A stretch of DNA of 64,000 nucleotides from Paenibacillus pinisoli. Lineage in GTDB: Bacteria > Bacillota > Bacilli > Paenibacillales > Paenibacillaceae. Below are positions 1 to 8,008 of the stretch, piece after piece. The DNA lies in the NCBI RefSeq assembly GCF_003605435.1, contig NZ_QXQB01000003.1:62001-126000 (forward strand), in the 5' to 3' direction. Position 1 is the stretch's first letter; the number at the start of each line of letters is the position of its first letter. Below the pieces are notes generated by a model that had not been told where the DNA came from, ran no database searches, and saw only the letters and a program-made list of their open reading frames with translations. Made by a program: the position numbers and the translations under genes.

Positions 1-523
1 CAATTTGTTTGAAAATGACCTCCATTGATTCAAAACGTGCCTCTTTCTCATCTGGTGATATACTTTCCAATGTTTCATTAAACTCTTTATACGTTTCTGT
101 TTCGCCATAAATGAATCTCGCTTCATTTTCATATTGTTGCTTTAGTGGCAAAGCAGAAGTGCTGTTGAAGAGTTGCAATTGGCTAATATCTTTCCCCGAA
201 ACGTATTCTTCAAGTGCTGCCATGATAGACTCTAGTCTTTGTTTTCTCGATAATAAGGTTTGTCTCTGCTGCTTTAATATTTGTTCCTGTTCTTGTCTGG
301 ACAGCTTTACAATGTCCGCAATTTCTTTCAAGGAAAAATCCAATTCCTTCAAAAACAAAATAGTTTGAAGTTTTGCCAAACTGCTTCGATCATAGAGGCG
401 GTAGCCTTTTTCCGTCAGATGTGTCGGTTTATATAAATGAATTCTATCGTAATAATGCAGGGTCCGACTTGTAATGCCTGTAATCTGAACAATATCTTTA
501 ACTGCTAATAATGGTTTCTTCAT
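1..523 (-). CDS. MerR-family regulator, TipAL type (C-terminus cut by window edge)
   Basis: The frame begins MKKPLLAVKDIVQITGITSR at the ATG at 523 and runs off the left edge, so about 174 residues are visible. Residues 1-70 form the MerR winged helix-turn-helix, including TSRTLHYYDRIHLYKP and KGYRLYDR. A long dimerisation helix follows. After about residue 130 the pattern YGETETYKEFNETL resembles the start of a TipAS-type ligand domain, as in Mta and TipAL. The start lies inside the end of the upstream peptidase gene (26-bp overlap), so the two are co-transcribed and probably translationally coupled. The operator in front of the peptidase gene is the expected autoregulatory site. The MerR call is firm; the TipAS call is an inference from a partial domain. 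Confidence 0.87.
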   Translation of the reverse strand, partial: MKKPLLAVKDIVQITGITSRTLHYYDRIHLYKPTHLTEKGYRLYDRSSLAKLQTILFLKELDFSLKEIADIVKLSRQEQEQILKQQRQTLLSRKQRLESIMAALEEYVSGKDISQLQLFNSTSALPLKQQYENEARFIYGETETYKEFNETLESISPDEKEARFESMEVIFKQI

Positions 524-1424
524 CCCAAAATCCTTTTACTTCGTCTAGTATTTGAGCGGCAGGTGTTATGGTGGCCTCAAAAATCGTTTTTCCTGTCTTT
601 CTTAAATAATATTGGATTAAATAATATCCGCAAGCGTAGCCAGCGCTATAAGGCATATTGACCGGTTCAAAGCCTTGAAGTTTTGCGATCTCGTCACCGT
701 AAAGATACGGAGCAAATTGATCAAATCCGGTTAATTGCAACTGCTCTCTGAGCACAGGCTTTATGCGCCTGTTAAGTGTTTCCGCGTTGGTTTTCGTTAC
801 CCAAGGACCGAGCCATTCTTCTCCAAACATAAATGTAGCATAGTTTTCAGCCAATCCTTCACTCACAATTAGCTCACCCAAATTAACAGTGTGATCCCAC
901 TGAATAAATTGATATCGCACATTATGGTTGCATTCATGCGCCAATGACGCCTTCATTCGAGGAATCGTGTACTCATTCGGCAAGAGTGTACCCCAGATAA
1001 ACCCAGGAATGCCCCCAAATCCGCTATATCCTTCGTTTATAACTAAGGCACGGCTTCCGGGATTCCCTAGTTGAATGGTGAACAAATATTCGGATACGGG
1101 GAGACTAATTCCATGTTCTATAAATGGACGGAGGCTTTTTCTTACAGCATGCTCACACTCTAGCCAAAAAGCATCTGACGAAATCAACTCTATCTCAGGT
1201 GAAATCTGCCCGGTAATCTGCTCAGGGGAGCGATGCATTATACTATTAAACGTAACAACGTCAAAACCATTCGCCTCGTCAGCCCTAAAAGGAATTTGTT
1301 GAATTTCCCATTGTTTCATAAAAGGAGCCATCATTTCATTTCTGAACAATTCAAGCTTTTCCTCGGGCGAAGCTTGGGCAACCTTTTGATAAATTTGATC
1401 TGAACGCAATGTTGTTATGTTCAT
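498..1424 (-). CDS. DUF2268 (YjaZ-like) predicted zinc peptidase
   Basis: This is a 308-residue protein without signal peptide or membrane segment. HECNH at residues 163-167 is an HExxH zinc site, and SEGLAEN at 188-194 offers the third ligand glutamate, as in DUF2268 predicted Zn-dependent proteases. The flanking helix with HNVRYQF fits the same family. It is the first gene behind a MerR-type promoter and its 3' end overlaps the regulator gene by 26 bp. This suggests a MerR-regulated, ligand-induced peptidase of unknown substrate. Peptidase activity is inferred from the motif only. The ATG at 1424 follows GGAGTGAGAGAAC, a good ribosome binding site. Confidence 0.85.
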   Translation of the reverse strand: MNITTLRSDQIYQKVAQASPEEKLELFRNEMMAPFMKQWEIQQIPFRADEANGFDVVTFNSIMHRSPEQITGQISPEIELISSDAFWLECEHAVRKSLRPFIEHGISLPVSEYLFTIQLGNPGSRALVINEGYSGFGGIPGFIWGTLLPNEYTIPRMKASLAHECNHNVRYQFIQWDHTVNLGELIVSEGLAENYATFMFGEEWLGPWVTKTNAETLNRRIKPVLREQLQLTGFDQFAPYLYGDEIAKLQGFEPVNMPYSAGYACGYYLIQYYLRKTGKTIFEATITPAAQILDEVKGFWDEETIISS

Positions 1425-1459
1425 GTTCTCTCACTCCTAGTCATGTATTCATAGAGTGA

Positions 1460-1490
1460 ATTATCGACTATGACCTAACGTCATAGTCAA
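1460..1490 (-). promoter_or_regulatory. MerR-type promoter and operator
   Basis: On the minus strand TTGACT (1490-1485) and GATAAT (1465-1460) are separated by 19 bp, the long spacer typical of MerR-activated promoters. The spacer holds a perfect inverted repeat, GACTATGAC (1466-1474) and GTCATAGTC (1480-1488), around a 5-bp centre. This is where a MerR dimer would bind and distort the DNA. It serves the peptidase-regulator operon. Confidence 0.85.
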
Positions 1491-1584
1491 GTACTTTGAA
1501 TCAAATACTGAAAATAAAGTGCAAGGAACTCGATGCCTATAATTTCGTTATCGTATATTCACCATTCTCTATGTAAATAGAAAA

Positions 1585-1621
1585 AAGCCAGCAGGATAAA
1601 GACATCTCAACCTGCTGGCTT
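1585..1621 (-). terminator. Intrinsic terminator of the GntR/ABC operon
   Basis: An 11-bp perfect stem (AAGCCAGCAGG at 1585-1595 with its complement at 1611-1621) is followed on the minus strand by a run of T. It lies about 45 bp beyond the permease stop. Confidence 0.85.
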
Positions 1622-1664
1622 CAGAAAAAAGGTTCAAAAATAGGCTGTCAAAACTGATCCACTA

Positions 1665-2966
1665 TTAAATTTTATAAGCTTTCATCGCTTTGCGGATTTC
1701 TTTCCAGCTTGGGCGCTTGCCGTACATCAGGACGCCTGTGCGGTAGATTTTGGCCGATACGTACACTGCGATGTAGATCGTCACCAGCAGCAATCCGATC
1801 GACAGGGCTGCCTCCCAGAAAGGAACATCTGTCAGGCCGAGACGCAGAATCATCACGAATGGCGAGAACAGCGGGATAAACGATGTTACTTTGACCAGCA
1901 TGCTGTCTGGCGCGCTCAGGCTGAAGATTGCAATGTAGAAGCCGGCAAGCGAGATAATGGTCATAGGCATAGTCGCTTGGCCCAGGTCCTCTGTGCGGCT
2001 TACGATCGAGCCGACTGCTGCATACAGCGTCGCGAACAGGAAGAAGCCAGTCAGGAAGAAGATAATCGCATATGCGAGCAGAAGCGGATCAATCTTCGTC
2101 AGATCAATGTCAAGACCTGCAAGCGCGTCTTTGTTGTGCGGCAGCGATACGTTAGCCAGAATGACGATTATGAAGAATGACACCTGGCTCAAAACTACCG
2201 TGAACATACCGAAGATTTTGCCGAACATGCCCTTCAGCGGCGATACGCTTGTGATCAGAATCTCCATGACACGGGAGCTCTTCTCTGCCGTAATCTCCGA
2301 CGCAATCAACTGGCCGGAAGTAATGATCGCCATGAACAGGAAGATGATGATGAAGTAGATCAGACCCATATTCACACCTTGCTCAGCCGGCGTTCTGCCG
2401 CCCTCAGCAGAGGAGATTTGCACTGCTGCGATATTGATCGGCGCATTCAGCTGCGCCACCTGCTCATCCGTCAGTCCTGCATCCTGCAGAATCGTGGCTT
2501 GGCGAATCAATTGGAGTGCGCCCGTCAAGTTCTCAGTCAGCGAGAACTCCATCATCTTCTCGGACTTGTAGCTCATCTCCGGATAGCCACTTGGCGTCAT
2601 CGCGCCAAACTCCAGATAACCTTTAATATCATTGTCTTTAATCGCTTGCTTCAGCTGCTTCTCATTTTCTTCGCTGCTGCCTTTGTCAGGGTAAGCAATA
2701 AGCTTAAGCTTCGCATTCTCTTGCTGCTCGTAGAAAGCTTTCAGGCTGTCGCCAGTCGCTGTTCCTGCAGCCGCTTCAACATTCGTGGACTGAATGTAAC
2801 CGATATTCGTCGCTTTATCTCCGCCCTTATCAAACTGGGAGATAATATAAGGGAGATTGACCCCGATACTTAAAATAACTGCAATAATAAGCGTCGTGAT
2901 AAGAAATGCTTTGCCTCTAAATTTGTTGCGCGCTGTAAATCCTACTACTGTCCAGAAACTATTCAT
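1665..2966 (-). CDS. ABC-2 transporter permease, NatB/YhaP-like
   Basis: The 433-residue membrane protein has one N-terminal helix (about residues 20-40), a large external segment to about residue 200, then five or six helices, the layout of NatB/YhaP permeases. FIIIFLFMAIITSGQLIASE followed by EKSSRVMEIL is a typical ABC-2 signature. Family members export ions or small toxic molecules; the substrate here is unknown. A GTG three codons upstream is possible, but the ATG at 2966 is preferred because AGGTGATC sits directly before it. It overlaps the upstream ATPase gene by 8 bp and is the last gene of the GntR-controlled operon. Confidence 0.82.
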   Translation of the reverse strand: MNSFWTVVGFTARNKFRGKAFLITTLIIAVILSIGVNLPYIISQFDKGGDKATNIGYIQSTNVEAAAGTATGDSLKAFYEQQENAKLKLIAYPDKGSSEENEKQLKQAIKDNDIKGYLEFGAMTPSGYPEMSYKSEKMMEFSLTENLTGALQLIRQATILQDAGLTDEQVAQLNAPINIAAVQISSAEGGRTPAEQGVNMGLIYFIIIFLFMAIITSGQLIASEITAEKSSRVMEILITSVSPLKGMFGKIFGMFTVVLSQVSFFIIVILANVSLPHNKDALAGLDIDLTKIDPLLLAYAIIFFLTGFFLFATLYAAVGSIVSRTEDLGQATMPMTIISLAGFYIAIFSLSAPDSMLVKVTSFIPLFSPFVMILRLGLTDVPFWEAALSIGLLLVTIYIAVYVSAKIYRTGVLMYGKRPSWKEIRKAMKAYKI

Positions 2967-3861
2967 GGCGATCACCTACCGTTTTAATAAAGATTTCATT
3001 CAATGTTGGTTCCTTAATCTCGAAACGAGTGACAGTTGACTGAGCCATCGCATGGCGCAGGATCTCGCCGCCTACCGCTTCATTCTGGATACCGATTTCA
3101 TAGCCGTACTCCTGAAGCTTTACGCCTGTTACACCGCTAATGCTCTCAAGACCTGTTACGTCGTTCTCTGTGGTCAAGATGACGCGTTCACGCGGATACT
3201 GCTTTTTGATTTCCTTGATGCTGCCCTTCACCACTGTATTCGAGCGGTGCAAGATCGTAATATTGCGGCATAGCTCCTCGACATGCTCCATGCGGTGCGT
3301 CGAGAACAGGATGCTCGTGCCGGAGTCTCTCAGCTCCTTGACCGTCGACTTCAGAAGCTCGACATTGACCGGGTCAAGTCCGCTGAACGCTTCGTCCATA
3401 ATGATGATGCTCGGACGGTGATTGACGGCAGCGATGAACTGGATTTTTTGCTGATTGCCCTTCGACAGCTCTTCGACGCGCTTGTTGTAGTATTCCGGCA
3501 CCTCGAATCTCTCCAGCCAATATTTCAAGTTCGTGTCTGCATCCTTGCGGGACATGCCGCGCAGCTGGGACAAGTAGATGATCTGATCGCTGACGCGAAT
3601 TTTCGGATACAGGCCTCTCTCCTCTGGCAAATAGCCGAGGCGGCTAAGCTGCTCATTGCTGTAAGGCTTGCCGTTGTACTTGATCGATCCGCCATCCGGA
3701 TAGATCAAGCCCAGTACCATACGCATGGTCGTTGTTTTGCCCGCGCCGTTCGCGCCCAGCAGACCGTAGATTTCACCTTCGCTTACTTCAAAGCTGATGT
3801 TGTTGACCGCCGTTTTCTCGCCATACTGCTTCATGACTTGTTCTACTACTAATGGTTTCAT
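2959..3861 (-). CDS. ABC transporter ATP-binding protein, NatA/YhaQ-like
   Basis: This 300-residue ATPase has Walker A GANGAGKT (residues 37-44, Lys42), signature LSKGNQQK (132-139) and Walker B IIIMDEAFSGLD (152-163). The signature variant LSKGN and the C-terminal tail of about 80 residues match the NatA/YhaQ group. It pairs with the NatB-like permease gene that overlaps its 3' end. The start overlaps the preceding ATPase stop by 4 bp (ATGA), showing tight coupling in the operon. Confidence 0.87.
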   Translation of the reverse strand: MKPLVVEQVMKQYGEKTAVNNISFEVSEGEIYGLLGANGAGKTTTMRMVLGLIYPDGGSIKYNGKPYSNEQLSRLGYLPEERGLYPKIRVSDQIIYLSQLRGMSRKDADTNLKYWLERFEVPEYYNKRVEELSKGNQQKIQFIAAVNHRPSIIIMDEAFSGLDPVNVELLKSTVKELRDSGTSILFSTHRMEHVEELCRNITILHRSNTVVKGSIKEIKKQYPRERVILTTENDVTGLESISGVTGVKLQEYGYEIGIQNEAVGGEILRHAMAQSTVTRFEIKEPTLNEIFIKTVGDRHE

Positions 3862-4802
3862 CTCGCTTTTCCCCTCGCTTCATGTACTCGTTTGCTTATT
3901 CCATCTTGCAGCAGCAATGTGCTCATAATTTCATCAAGCTCCAGCGCTTGCTTGCTTAAGATCGTAATGCCTTCCGTCTCGCACCACTGCTCCGCCTGGT
4001 AGGCTTCGCTGGTCGTAATTCGGAACGACTGGCCGCCGACTGATTCAATGCCGCATTGTCCCGGCATTCGCGAAGCCATCTGGCTAGTCAATCCTTCTCC
4101 CGAGACGAAGAAAGTAAACCAGCTGCTGAACAGCTCATCCTTCTCATAGACCCCAAGCACCCGGCCCTGTGCCATAAATACGATATAATCTGCCAGCCGC
4201 TTTACTTCCTCCACGATGTGGGAGGTCATCAGAATCGTTCGATCGCCTGGATCCATATAGCGGTGGAGAATCTCGATCATCGACTTCCAAGCCAGCGGAT
4301 CAAGTCCGGAGGATGGTTCATCGAGAAGCAGCAAATCTGGTGCATGGGCCAAAGCAATCGCGAATTCGCACTTGCGCCGCATCCCCTTCGACATCTTCCC
4401 TAGGGGCAGATTATCATTGACCTGCAACGCGAGCAGCAGCTCCTGATAGCGGTTCACATCCCAGTTCTTGTACCAGCAGCTGTTGAATCTGGCTTTCTCG
4501 AACGCTTTTAGCTTGTCGTCATGCGGCAGTGATTCCTCCGGTAGATAGCCTATCCGCTGCTTGATAGGAGCATCATCTCCCGTACCGATGGGATGATCCA
4601 GCACCGTCACCGTTCCGTCCTGCGGCTTCTCCAGGTCCAGGATCATACGGAATAGCGTACTCTTGCCGCTGCCGTTCGGTCCAACGATCGCTGTAATGAA
4701 TCCCTTCGGGATATCGAGAGTTATGGGCCCCATCTTGAAGTTCGGCTTGCGCTGCACGATATCCCTGAACTGAATCGCCTGCTCCTCTTGCCAGTCGCTC
4801 AT
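3858..4802 (-). CDS. ABC transporter ATP-binding protein, YtrB-like
   Basis: The 314-residue ATPase has Walker A GPNGSGKST (41-49, Lys47), an altered signature MSKGMRRK (137-144) and Walker B LLLLDEPSSGLDPL (157-170). The MSKGMRRK signature is shared with YtrB-type and other GntR-linked exporters. The likely partner is the 240-residue permease encoded first in the operon. It overlaps the GntR gene by 4 bp and the next ATPase gene by 4 bp. The substrate is unknown. YtrABCDEF systems respond to cell-envelope antibiotics, which is a hint and not proof. Confidence 0.87.
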   Translation of the reverse strand: MSDWQEEQAIQFRDIVQRKPNFKMGPITLDIPKGFITAIVGPNGSGKSTLFRMILDLEKPQDGTVTVLDHPIGTGDDAPIKQRIGYLPEESLPHDDKLKAFEKARFNSCWYKNWDVNRYQELLLALQVNDNLPLGKMSKGMRRKCEFAIALAHAPDLLLLDEPSSGLDPLAWKSMIEILHRYMDPGDRTILMTSHIVEEVKRLADYIVFMAQGRVLGVYEKDELFSSWFTFFVSGEGLTSQMASRMPGQCGIESVGGQSFRITTSEAYQAEQWCETEGITILSKQALELDEIMSTLLLQDGISKRVHEARGKAR

Positions 4803-5203
4803 GATGTATTCCCTCCTTGCCTGTAGTGTTTCTGAATCACTTCATTGAAGAGCTCTATCAATTCTTCTTCCGGACATTGCATTCGCTTGCCAGCCGTTAC
4901 GGCTTGATCAAGTGCTTCGATCACCGCTGAGAGCCGGTGCCGGTCACGCTCTTGCTCGCCGACCTTCGCGACGTAGGTACCGGTGCCCTGCCTTGTCCGA
5001 AGCAGTCCCTCGCTCTCAAGATCGCTATATACTCGCTTTACCGTAATCACACTGCATTTGACCGTCTGAGCCAGCTCGCGGATCGAAGGCAGCAGCGTGC
5101 CTTCCTCCAGCTGGCCGCTTACAATCAATGCCCTTAGCTGGACTTCGATCTGATGATAGAGCGGCTCTGCACTTTGTTCATTAATCTGTATAGGCAGCCG
5201 CAT
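4799..5203 (-). CDS. GntR-family repressor, YtrA subfamily
   Basis: The 134-residue protein has the GntR winged helix near the N-terminus: PLYHQIEVQLRALIVSGQLE, then PSIRELAQTVKCSVITVKRV and TRQGTGTYVA. The effector region is only about 50 residues, as in YtrA proteins that sit in ABC operons. The frame is open further upstream, but the ATG at 5203 follows GGGTGAAGCG and lies just after the permease stop at 5224, so longer starts would read through the permease gene. Its likely target is the palindrome at 6011-6040. It probably represses its own operon until an envelope-active compound is sensed. Confidence 0.9.
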   Translation of the reverse strand: MRLPIQINEQSAEPLYHQIEVQLRALIVSGQLEEGTLLPSIRELAQTVKCSVITVKRVYSDLESEGLLRTRQGTGTYVAKVGEQERDRHRLSAVIEALDQAVTAGKRMQCPEEELIELFNEVIQKHYRQGGNTS

Positions 5204-5223
5204 CGCTTCACCCGCTTTCTCTA

Positions 5224-5946
5224 TTAACTGATAAAGCTCCTTGTTCTCAGTTTCTTCTCCATTGCCTTCCGTATGCCCAAGAAAGATAATACTCCTAACA
5301 AAATCCCGATCAGCGACAGCCACCAGCCGCCTTGTGCAATAGTCTCGTAGCTTAGAAGCACCAGACTGTCTCTAGTGGTGTAAGAGTAAAACGCCATCAC
5401 CGCAAGTAAAAGCAGCGAAATTACTGTACAGAACCAGAAGTACTTGATTCCCGAATATCCTGTCTCGAAGTAGAGATACATAATTCCGATTGCAATTGAT
5501 ATCCCGATCCAGAACAAGGCATACAAGACAAAGTCCATCAGTCTCATATTGGCACCCAGCGATCTGGCGAATAAGTAGTAAATTGTGAAAAAGACTATCT
5601 TAGCTATTAGGCCATTAGTGAGGTATAATACGATCCGTCCCAGTGCGATTTGCTTAATCGTTATAGGCATCGTACGCCATGCCGCCAGCTTTCTCGTAAA
5701 GGAATCCATCTTCCAATAGATTCCTGAATTCTGTGTAGACATTAATCCCAGCATCGGAAGAAGCGTGACCGTAATGAAATCCATGGCCCAGAATGCGAAT
5801 GTACTATTGTCCTCTCTCGAATCAGCGAACATCGGTACAAGAAAAATGAGCAAGTAACCGATAAAGATGAGGGTGATAATGTGCTTCCACCTGATTCGTC
5901 TTAGTTCTTCCTTCGCCAGACACCAAGCTCCTTGCCATGTGTTCAT
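5224..5946 (-). CDS. ABC-2 type permease of the YtrA-like operon
   Basis: A 240-residue protein with about six membrane helices, for example IITLIFIGYLLIFLVPMF near the N-terminus and WWLSLIGILLGVLSFLGI near the C-terminus. There is no clear match beyond ABC-2 permease-like. The start is the ATG at 5946 because AAGGGAGG lies 8 bp before it; 14 codons further upstream would begin without a good site. It is the first gene of the operon, directly behind the GntR operator, and is followed by the repressor and the YtrB-like ATPase, its presumed partner. Confidence 0.75.
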   Translation of the reverse strand: MNTWQGAWCLAKEELRRIRWKHIITLIFIGYLLIFLVPMFADSREDNSTFAFWAMDFITVTLLPMLGLMSTQNSGIYWKMDSFTRKLAAWRTMPITIKQIALGRIVLYLTNGLIAKIVFFTIYYLFARSLGANMRLMDFVLYALFWIGISIAIGIMYLYFETGYSGIKYFWFCTVISLLLLAVMAFYSYTTRDSLVLLSYETIAQGGWWLSLIGILLGVLSFLGIRKAMEKKLRTRSFIS

Positions 5947-6010
5947 CTGGCAGCCTCCCTTCGGCAACCGTATATACTTATTTTTCACTGTGTATACTGT
6001 GCTGTGTTTA

Positions 6011-6040
6011 TATACTGTATATATCTATATACACAGTATA
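6011..6040 (-). promoter_or_regulatory. GntR (YtrA-like) operator
   Basis: Perfect 8-bp inverted arms TATACTGT (6011-6018) and ACAGTATA (6033-6040) flank an AT-rich 14-bp centre. A third copy of TATACTGT lies at 5993-6000. The right arm overlaps the -10 box and the rest covers the start of transcription, the expected position for a repressor site. Confidence 0.75.
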
Positions 6041-6063
6041 TGCACACCTCGAATAGCTGTCAA
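6035..6063 (-). promoter_or_regulatory. SigA promoter of the GntR/ABC operon
   Basis: On the minus strand TTGACA (6063-6058) is a consensus -35 box and TATACT (6040-6035) a good -10 box with 17 bp between. The -10 box lies within the palindromic operator. Confidence 0.85.
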
Positions 6064-6111
6064 TACTTCCAGAACATTTTTTTTATCTTTTTTCCATGGG
6101 CATTTCCTCGC

Positions 6112-6144
6112 ACAAAAAAAGCCATCCGTTCTTCACGAATGACT
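6112..6144 (-). terminator. Intrinsic terminator after ctaM
   Basis: A 10-bp stem (6120-6129 with 6135-6144, two G-U pairs) is followed on the minus strand by seven T. It ends the oxidase gene cluster 13 bp after the ctaM stop. Confidence 0.8.
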
Positions 6145-6156
6145 TTCTTCAACCGG

Positions 6157-6618
6157 TTACCCGAATATGGCTTCAAATAATGGTTTGGCGTCTGCTGCCG
6201 GGTACAGCACGTACAAGATCGAATAGACCGCTACGCCTGTGATGGCTGTAATAAACCAGATGATCGACGTCAATCTGCCGAGCCTGCGGTGCTTCTTGAA
6301 CTTCTTCTTGTAGCCCAGTGTTATCGTCGTAATGCCGAATACTGCAGCCACAGTTGCAAGCACAATATGGAACAATAAGAATACAAGGTAATACGGCTTA
6401 AGTCCATCCGGACCATTGTAAGGCGTGCTCCCGATAATGAATGTTCTGGACGCGTAGATAATAAAGAACAAAATTGCGGCAACAGCAGCGTAGACCATTA
6501 CCTTCTGATGCTGCTCCAGCTTCCGCTGAACCGCCAGCCGCCAGCCGAACGCCACAAGTGTGGCGCTTAGCACGATAAAGAATGTGCTGACTGTCGGCAT
6601 GAGAATATTCAAGTCCAT
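6157..6618 (-). CDS. ctaM: DUF420 membrane protein, CtaM/YozB-like oxidase maturation factor
   Basis: The 153-residue protein has four hydrophobic helices and the DUF420 features LFHIVLATVAAVFGI and KHRRLGRLTSIIWFITAITG, with conserved histidines. CtaM (YozB) is known to be required for making active haem-copper oxidases in Bacillota. The position directly after ctaG in the caa3 cluster supports that role. GGAGAGG precedes the ATG at 6618. It is the last gene before a terminator. Confidence 0.85.
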   Translation of the reverse strand: MDLNILMPTVSTFFIVLSATLVAFGWRLAVQRKLEQHQKVMVYAAVAAILFFIIYASRTFIIGSTPYNGPDGLKPYYLVFLLFHIVLATVAAVFGITTITLGYKKKFKKHRRLGRLTSIIWFITAITGVAVYSILYVLYPAADAKPLFEAIFG

Positions 6619-6666
6619 GTTAATCCTCTCCAGGTATAAAGATATAAGCGTGAGTTCAATCAGCCG

Positions 6667-7587
6667 TTAGGCAGTGCCGGGATTCGTGCCTGGCGTTCCC
6701 GGATTCGGCAACTCGTCATCTGCATGGTGCTCCCGCTTAAACCATTGCTTGAAGATGTATGCGAGAATGATGCCGTACATAAGCTCCTGTACCAGCTTCA
6801 TTATAATGCCGCCTAGCTGCTGATCATCGACTACCCCAAGCGTATTGAAAAACTGAGGACCGCCGAACTGTGCTATCAGAGCGCTGCTATCGCTGCCTGG
6901 CATACAATAGCCCATCGCCGTCGCCCATACTTGCGGATCATTATACGTTGCGTACATGCCAGCAGGCGAGAAGATGATCAGTGCGCAAGCCGGCGTGAGC
7001 AATACGCCGTTGGCGAATACATACGCCATCTTTTTCACATGCGTCAGCCTGTTCCATTCCGGGACCGGGCTTGCAATCTGCCACCACATCATGAATGCCG
7101 TAATGAACAATGCCACATAATAAATACGATGTACGGTAAAGTTAGTCATGACGTAATCATGCACCATCGGAACATGATAGATCGAGAATAGCATATTGAA
7201 CGCTACTAGCGTAACGATGGGATGCATAAGAAATCGAAGCTTCCTCCAGAAGCCAGAAGAAAACGCCGCTCGCCATATAAAAGCCGGAATTCCCAGCAAA
7301 ATCATCGGCGGAACGATGAGATAAGAAACCGACATATTGACCATATGGAACGTAAACATCAAGTGACCAAGCAAATTGAAAGGGCCGCCATGACAGAGAT
7401 AGACCAGCACGATCGCCGATACAAAAAGCGTCTTCTGCATTAAAGTCGCTGGGGCTGCCTCAGGATGGCGCTTCTCGCGCCATGGGCCGATCAGATAGAA
7501 GTAGAGGATGACTATCGCAGCCATCGCAAATAGAAACATAGGCGTCCACAACTCAGTGAAGGAGAAATACTTGTTTAAATCTAACAC
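6667..7587 (-). CDS. ctaG: Cytochrome c oxidase assembly factor CtaG (caa3_CtaG family)
   Basis: A membrane protein of about 306 residues with seven helices of the caa3_CtaG family. Seen in it are HGGPFNLLGHLMFTFHMVNM and IYHVPMVHDYVM, histidine-rich segments expected for copper handling. CtaG is needed for assembly of the CuB site of caa3 oxidase. The longest frame begins at 7620, but AAAGGAG lies just before the GTG at 7587, giving VLDLNKYFSF as N-terminus, so the GTG start is preferred. The C-terminus is a short Pro/Gly/Thr tail. Confidence 0.88.
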   Translation of the reverse strand: MLDLNKYFSFTELWTPMFLFAMAAIVILYFYLIGPWREKRHPEAAPATLMQKTLFVSAIVLVYLCHGGPFNLLGHLMFTFHMVNMSVSYLIVPPMILLGIPAFIWRAAFSSGFWRKLRFLMHPIVTLVAFNMLFSIYHVPMVHDYVMTNFTVHRIYYVALFITAFMMWWQIASPVPEWNRLTHVKKMAYVFANGVLLTPACALIIFSPAGMYATYNDPQVWATAMGYCMPGSDSSALIAQFGGPQFFNTLGVVDDQQLGGIIMKLVQELMYGIILAYIFKQWFKREHHADDELPNPGTPGTNPGTA

Positions 7588-7634
7588 TAGAGGAGGCTCC
7601 TTTCTCATGCACTCAAGCATTTGTTACGAAAGAA

Positions 7635-7657
7635 GAGGGACCCAAACCGGGACCCTC
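7635..7657 (-). terminator. Hairpin between ctaF and ctaG
   Basis: GAGGGACCC (7635-7643) and GGGACCCTC (7649-7657) form a 9-bp stem with one A-A mismatch. The minus-strand tail is only T-rich (TTCTTTC), so it may be a partial terminator that lowers ctaG expression relative to the structural genes. Confidence 0.5.
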
Positions 7658-7687
7658 CTCTGTTCAGTTGCATGTGGCGGTATCTGA

Positions 7688-8005
7688 TTACCACCAAACC
7701 CAATATTCTGCCATGATCACGCAGGTAAATACGACGAATACACCAGACAGAATGCCGATTAACGCGTACTTATGACCACGGTCTTTCATGTGCATCCAGA
7801 ACGCCATCTGTACGAATACTTGAAGAACAGCCGTTCCGAGAAGAATGATATAGATAAAGTCTTTGTTGATCTCGCCGCTAATTACAGTTGCGAATGCAAT
7901 GAAGGTAAGCAGGATCGAGAAGATAAAAGCGACGATATGTTTCTTTGGACCTTCTACCTTGTGACGTTTGGTGTTTTGCTCCGTGGCGGGCTGATTGCTT
8001 GCCAT
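7688..8005 (-). CDS. ctaF: Cytochrome caa3 oxidase subunit IV
   Basis: The 105-residue protein has a polar N-terminus of about 22 residues and three membrane helices, ending EYWVWW. Family features are GEINKDFIYIILLGTAVLQVFVQMAFWMHMKD. It is the small accessory subunit IV of haem-copper oxidases. It begins 3 bp after the ctaE stop, in the usual ctaCDEF order. Confidence 0.92.
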   Translation of the reverse strand: MASNQPATEQNTKRHKVEGPKKHIVAFIFSILLTFIAFATVISGEINKDFIYIILLGTAVLQVFVQMAFWMHMKDRGHKYALIGILSGVFVVFTCVIMAEYWVWW

Positions 8006-8008
8006 ACG

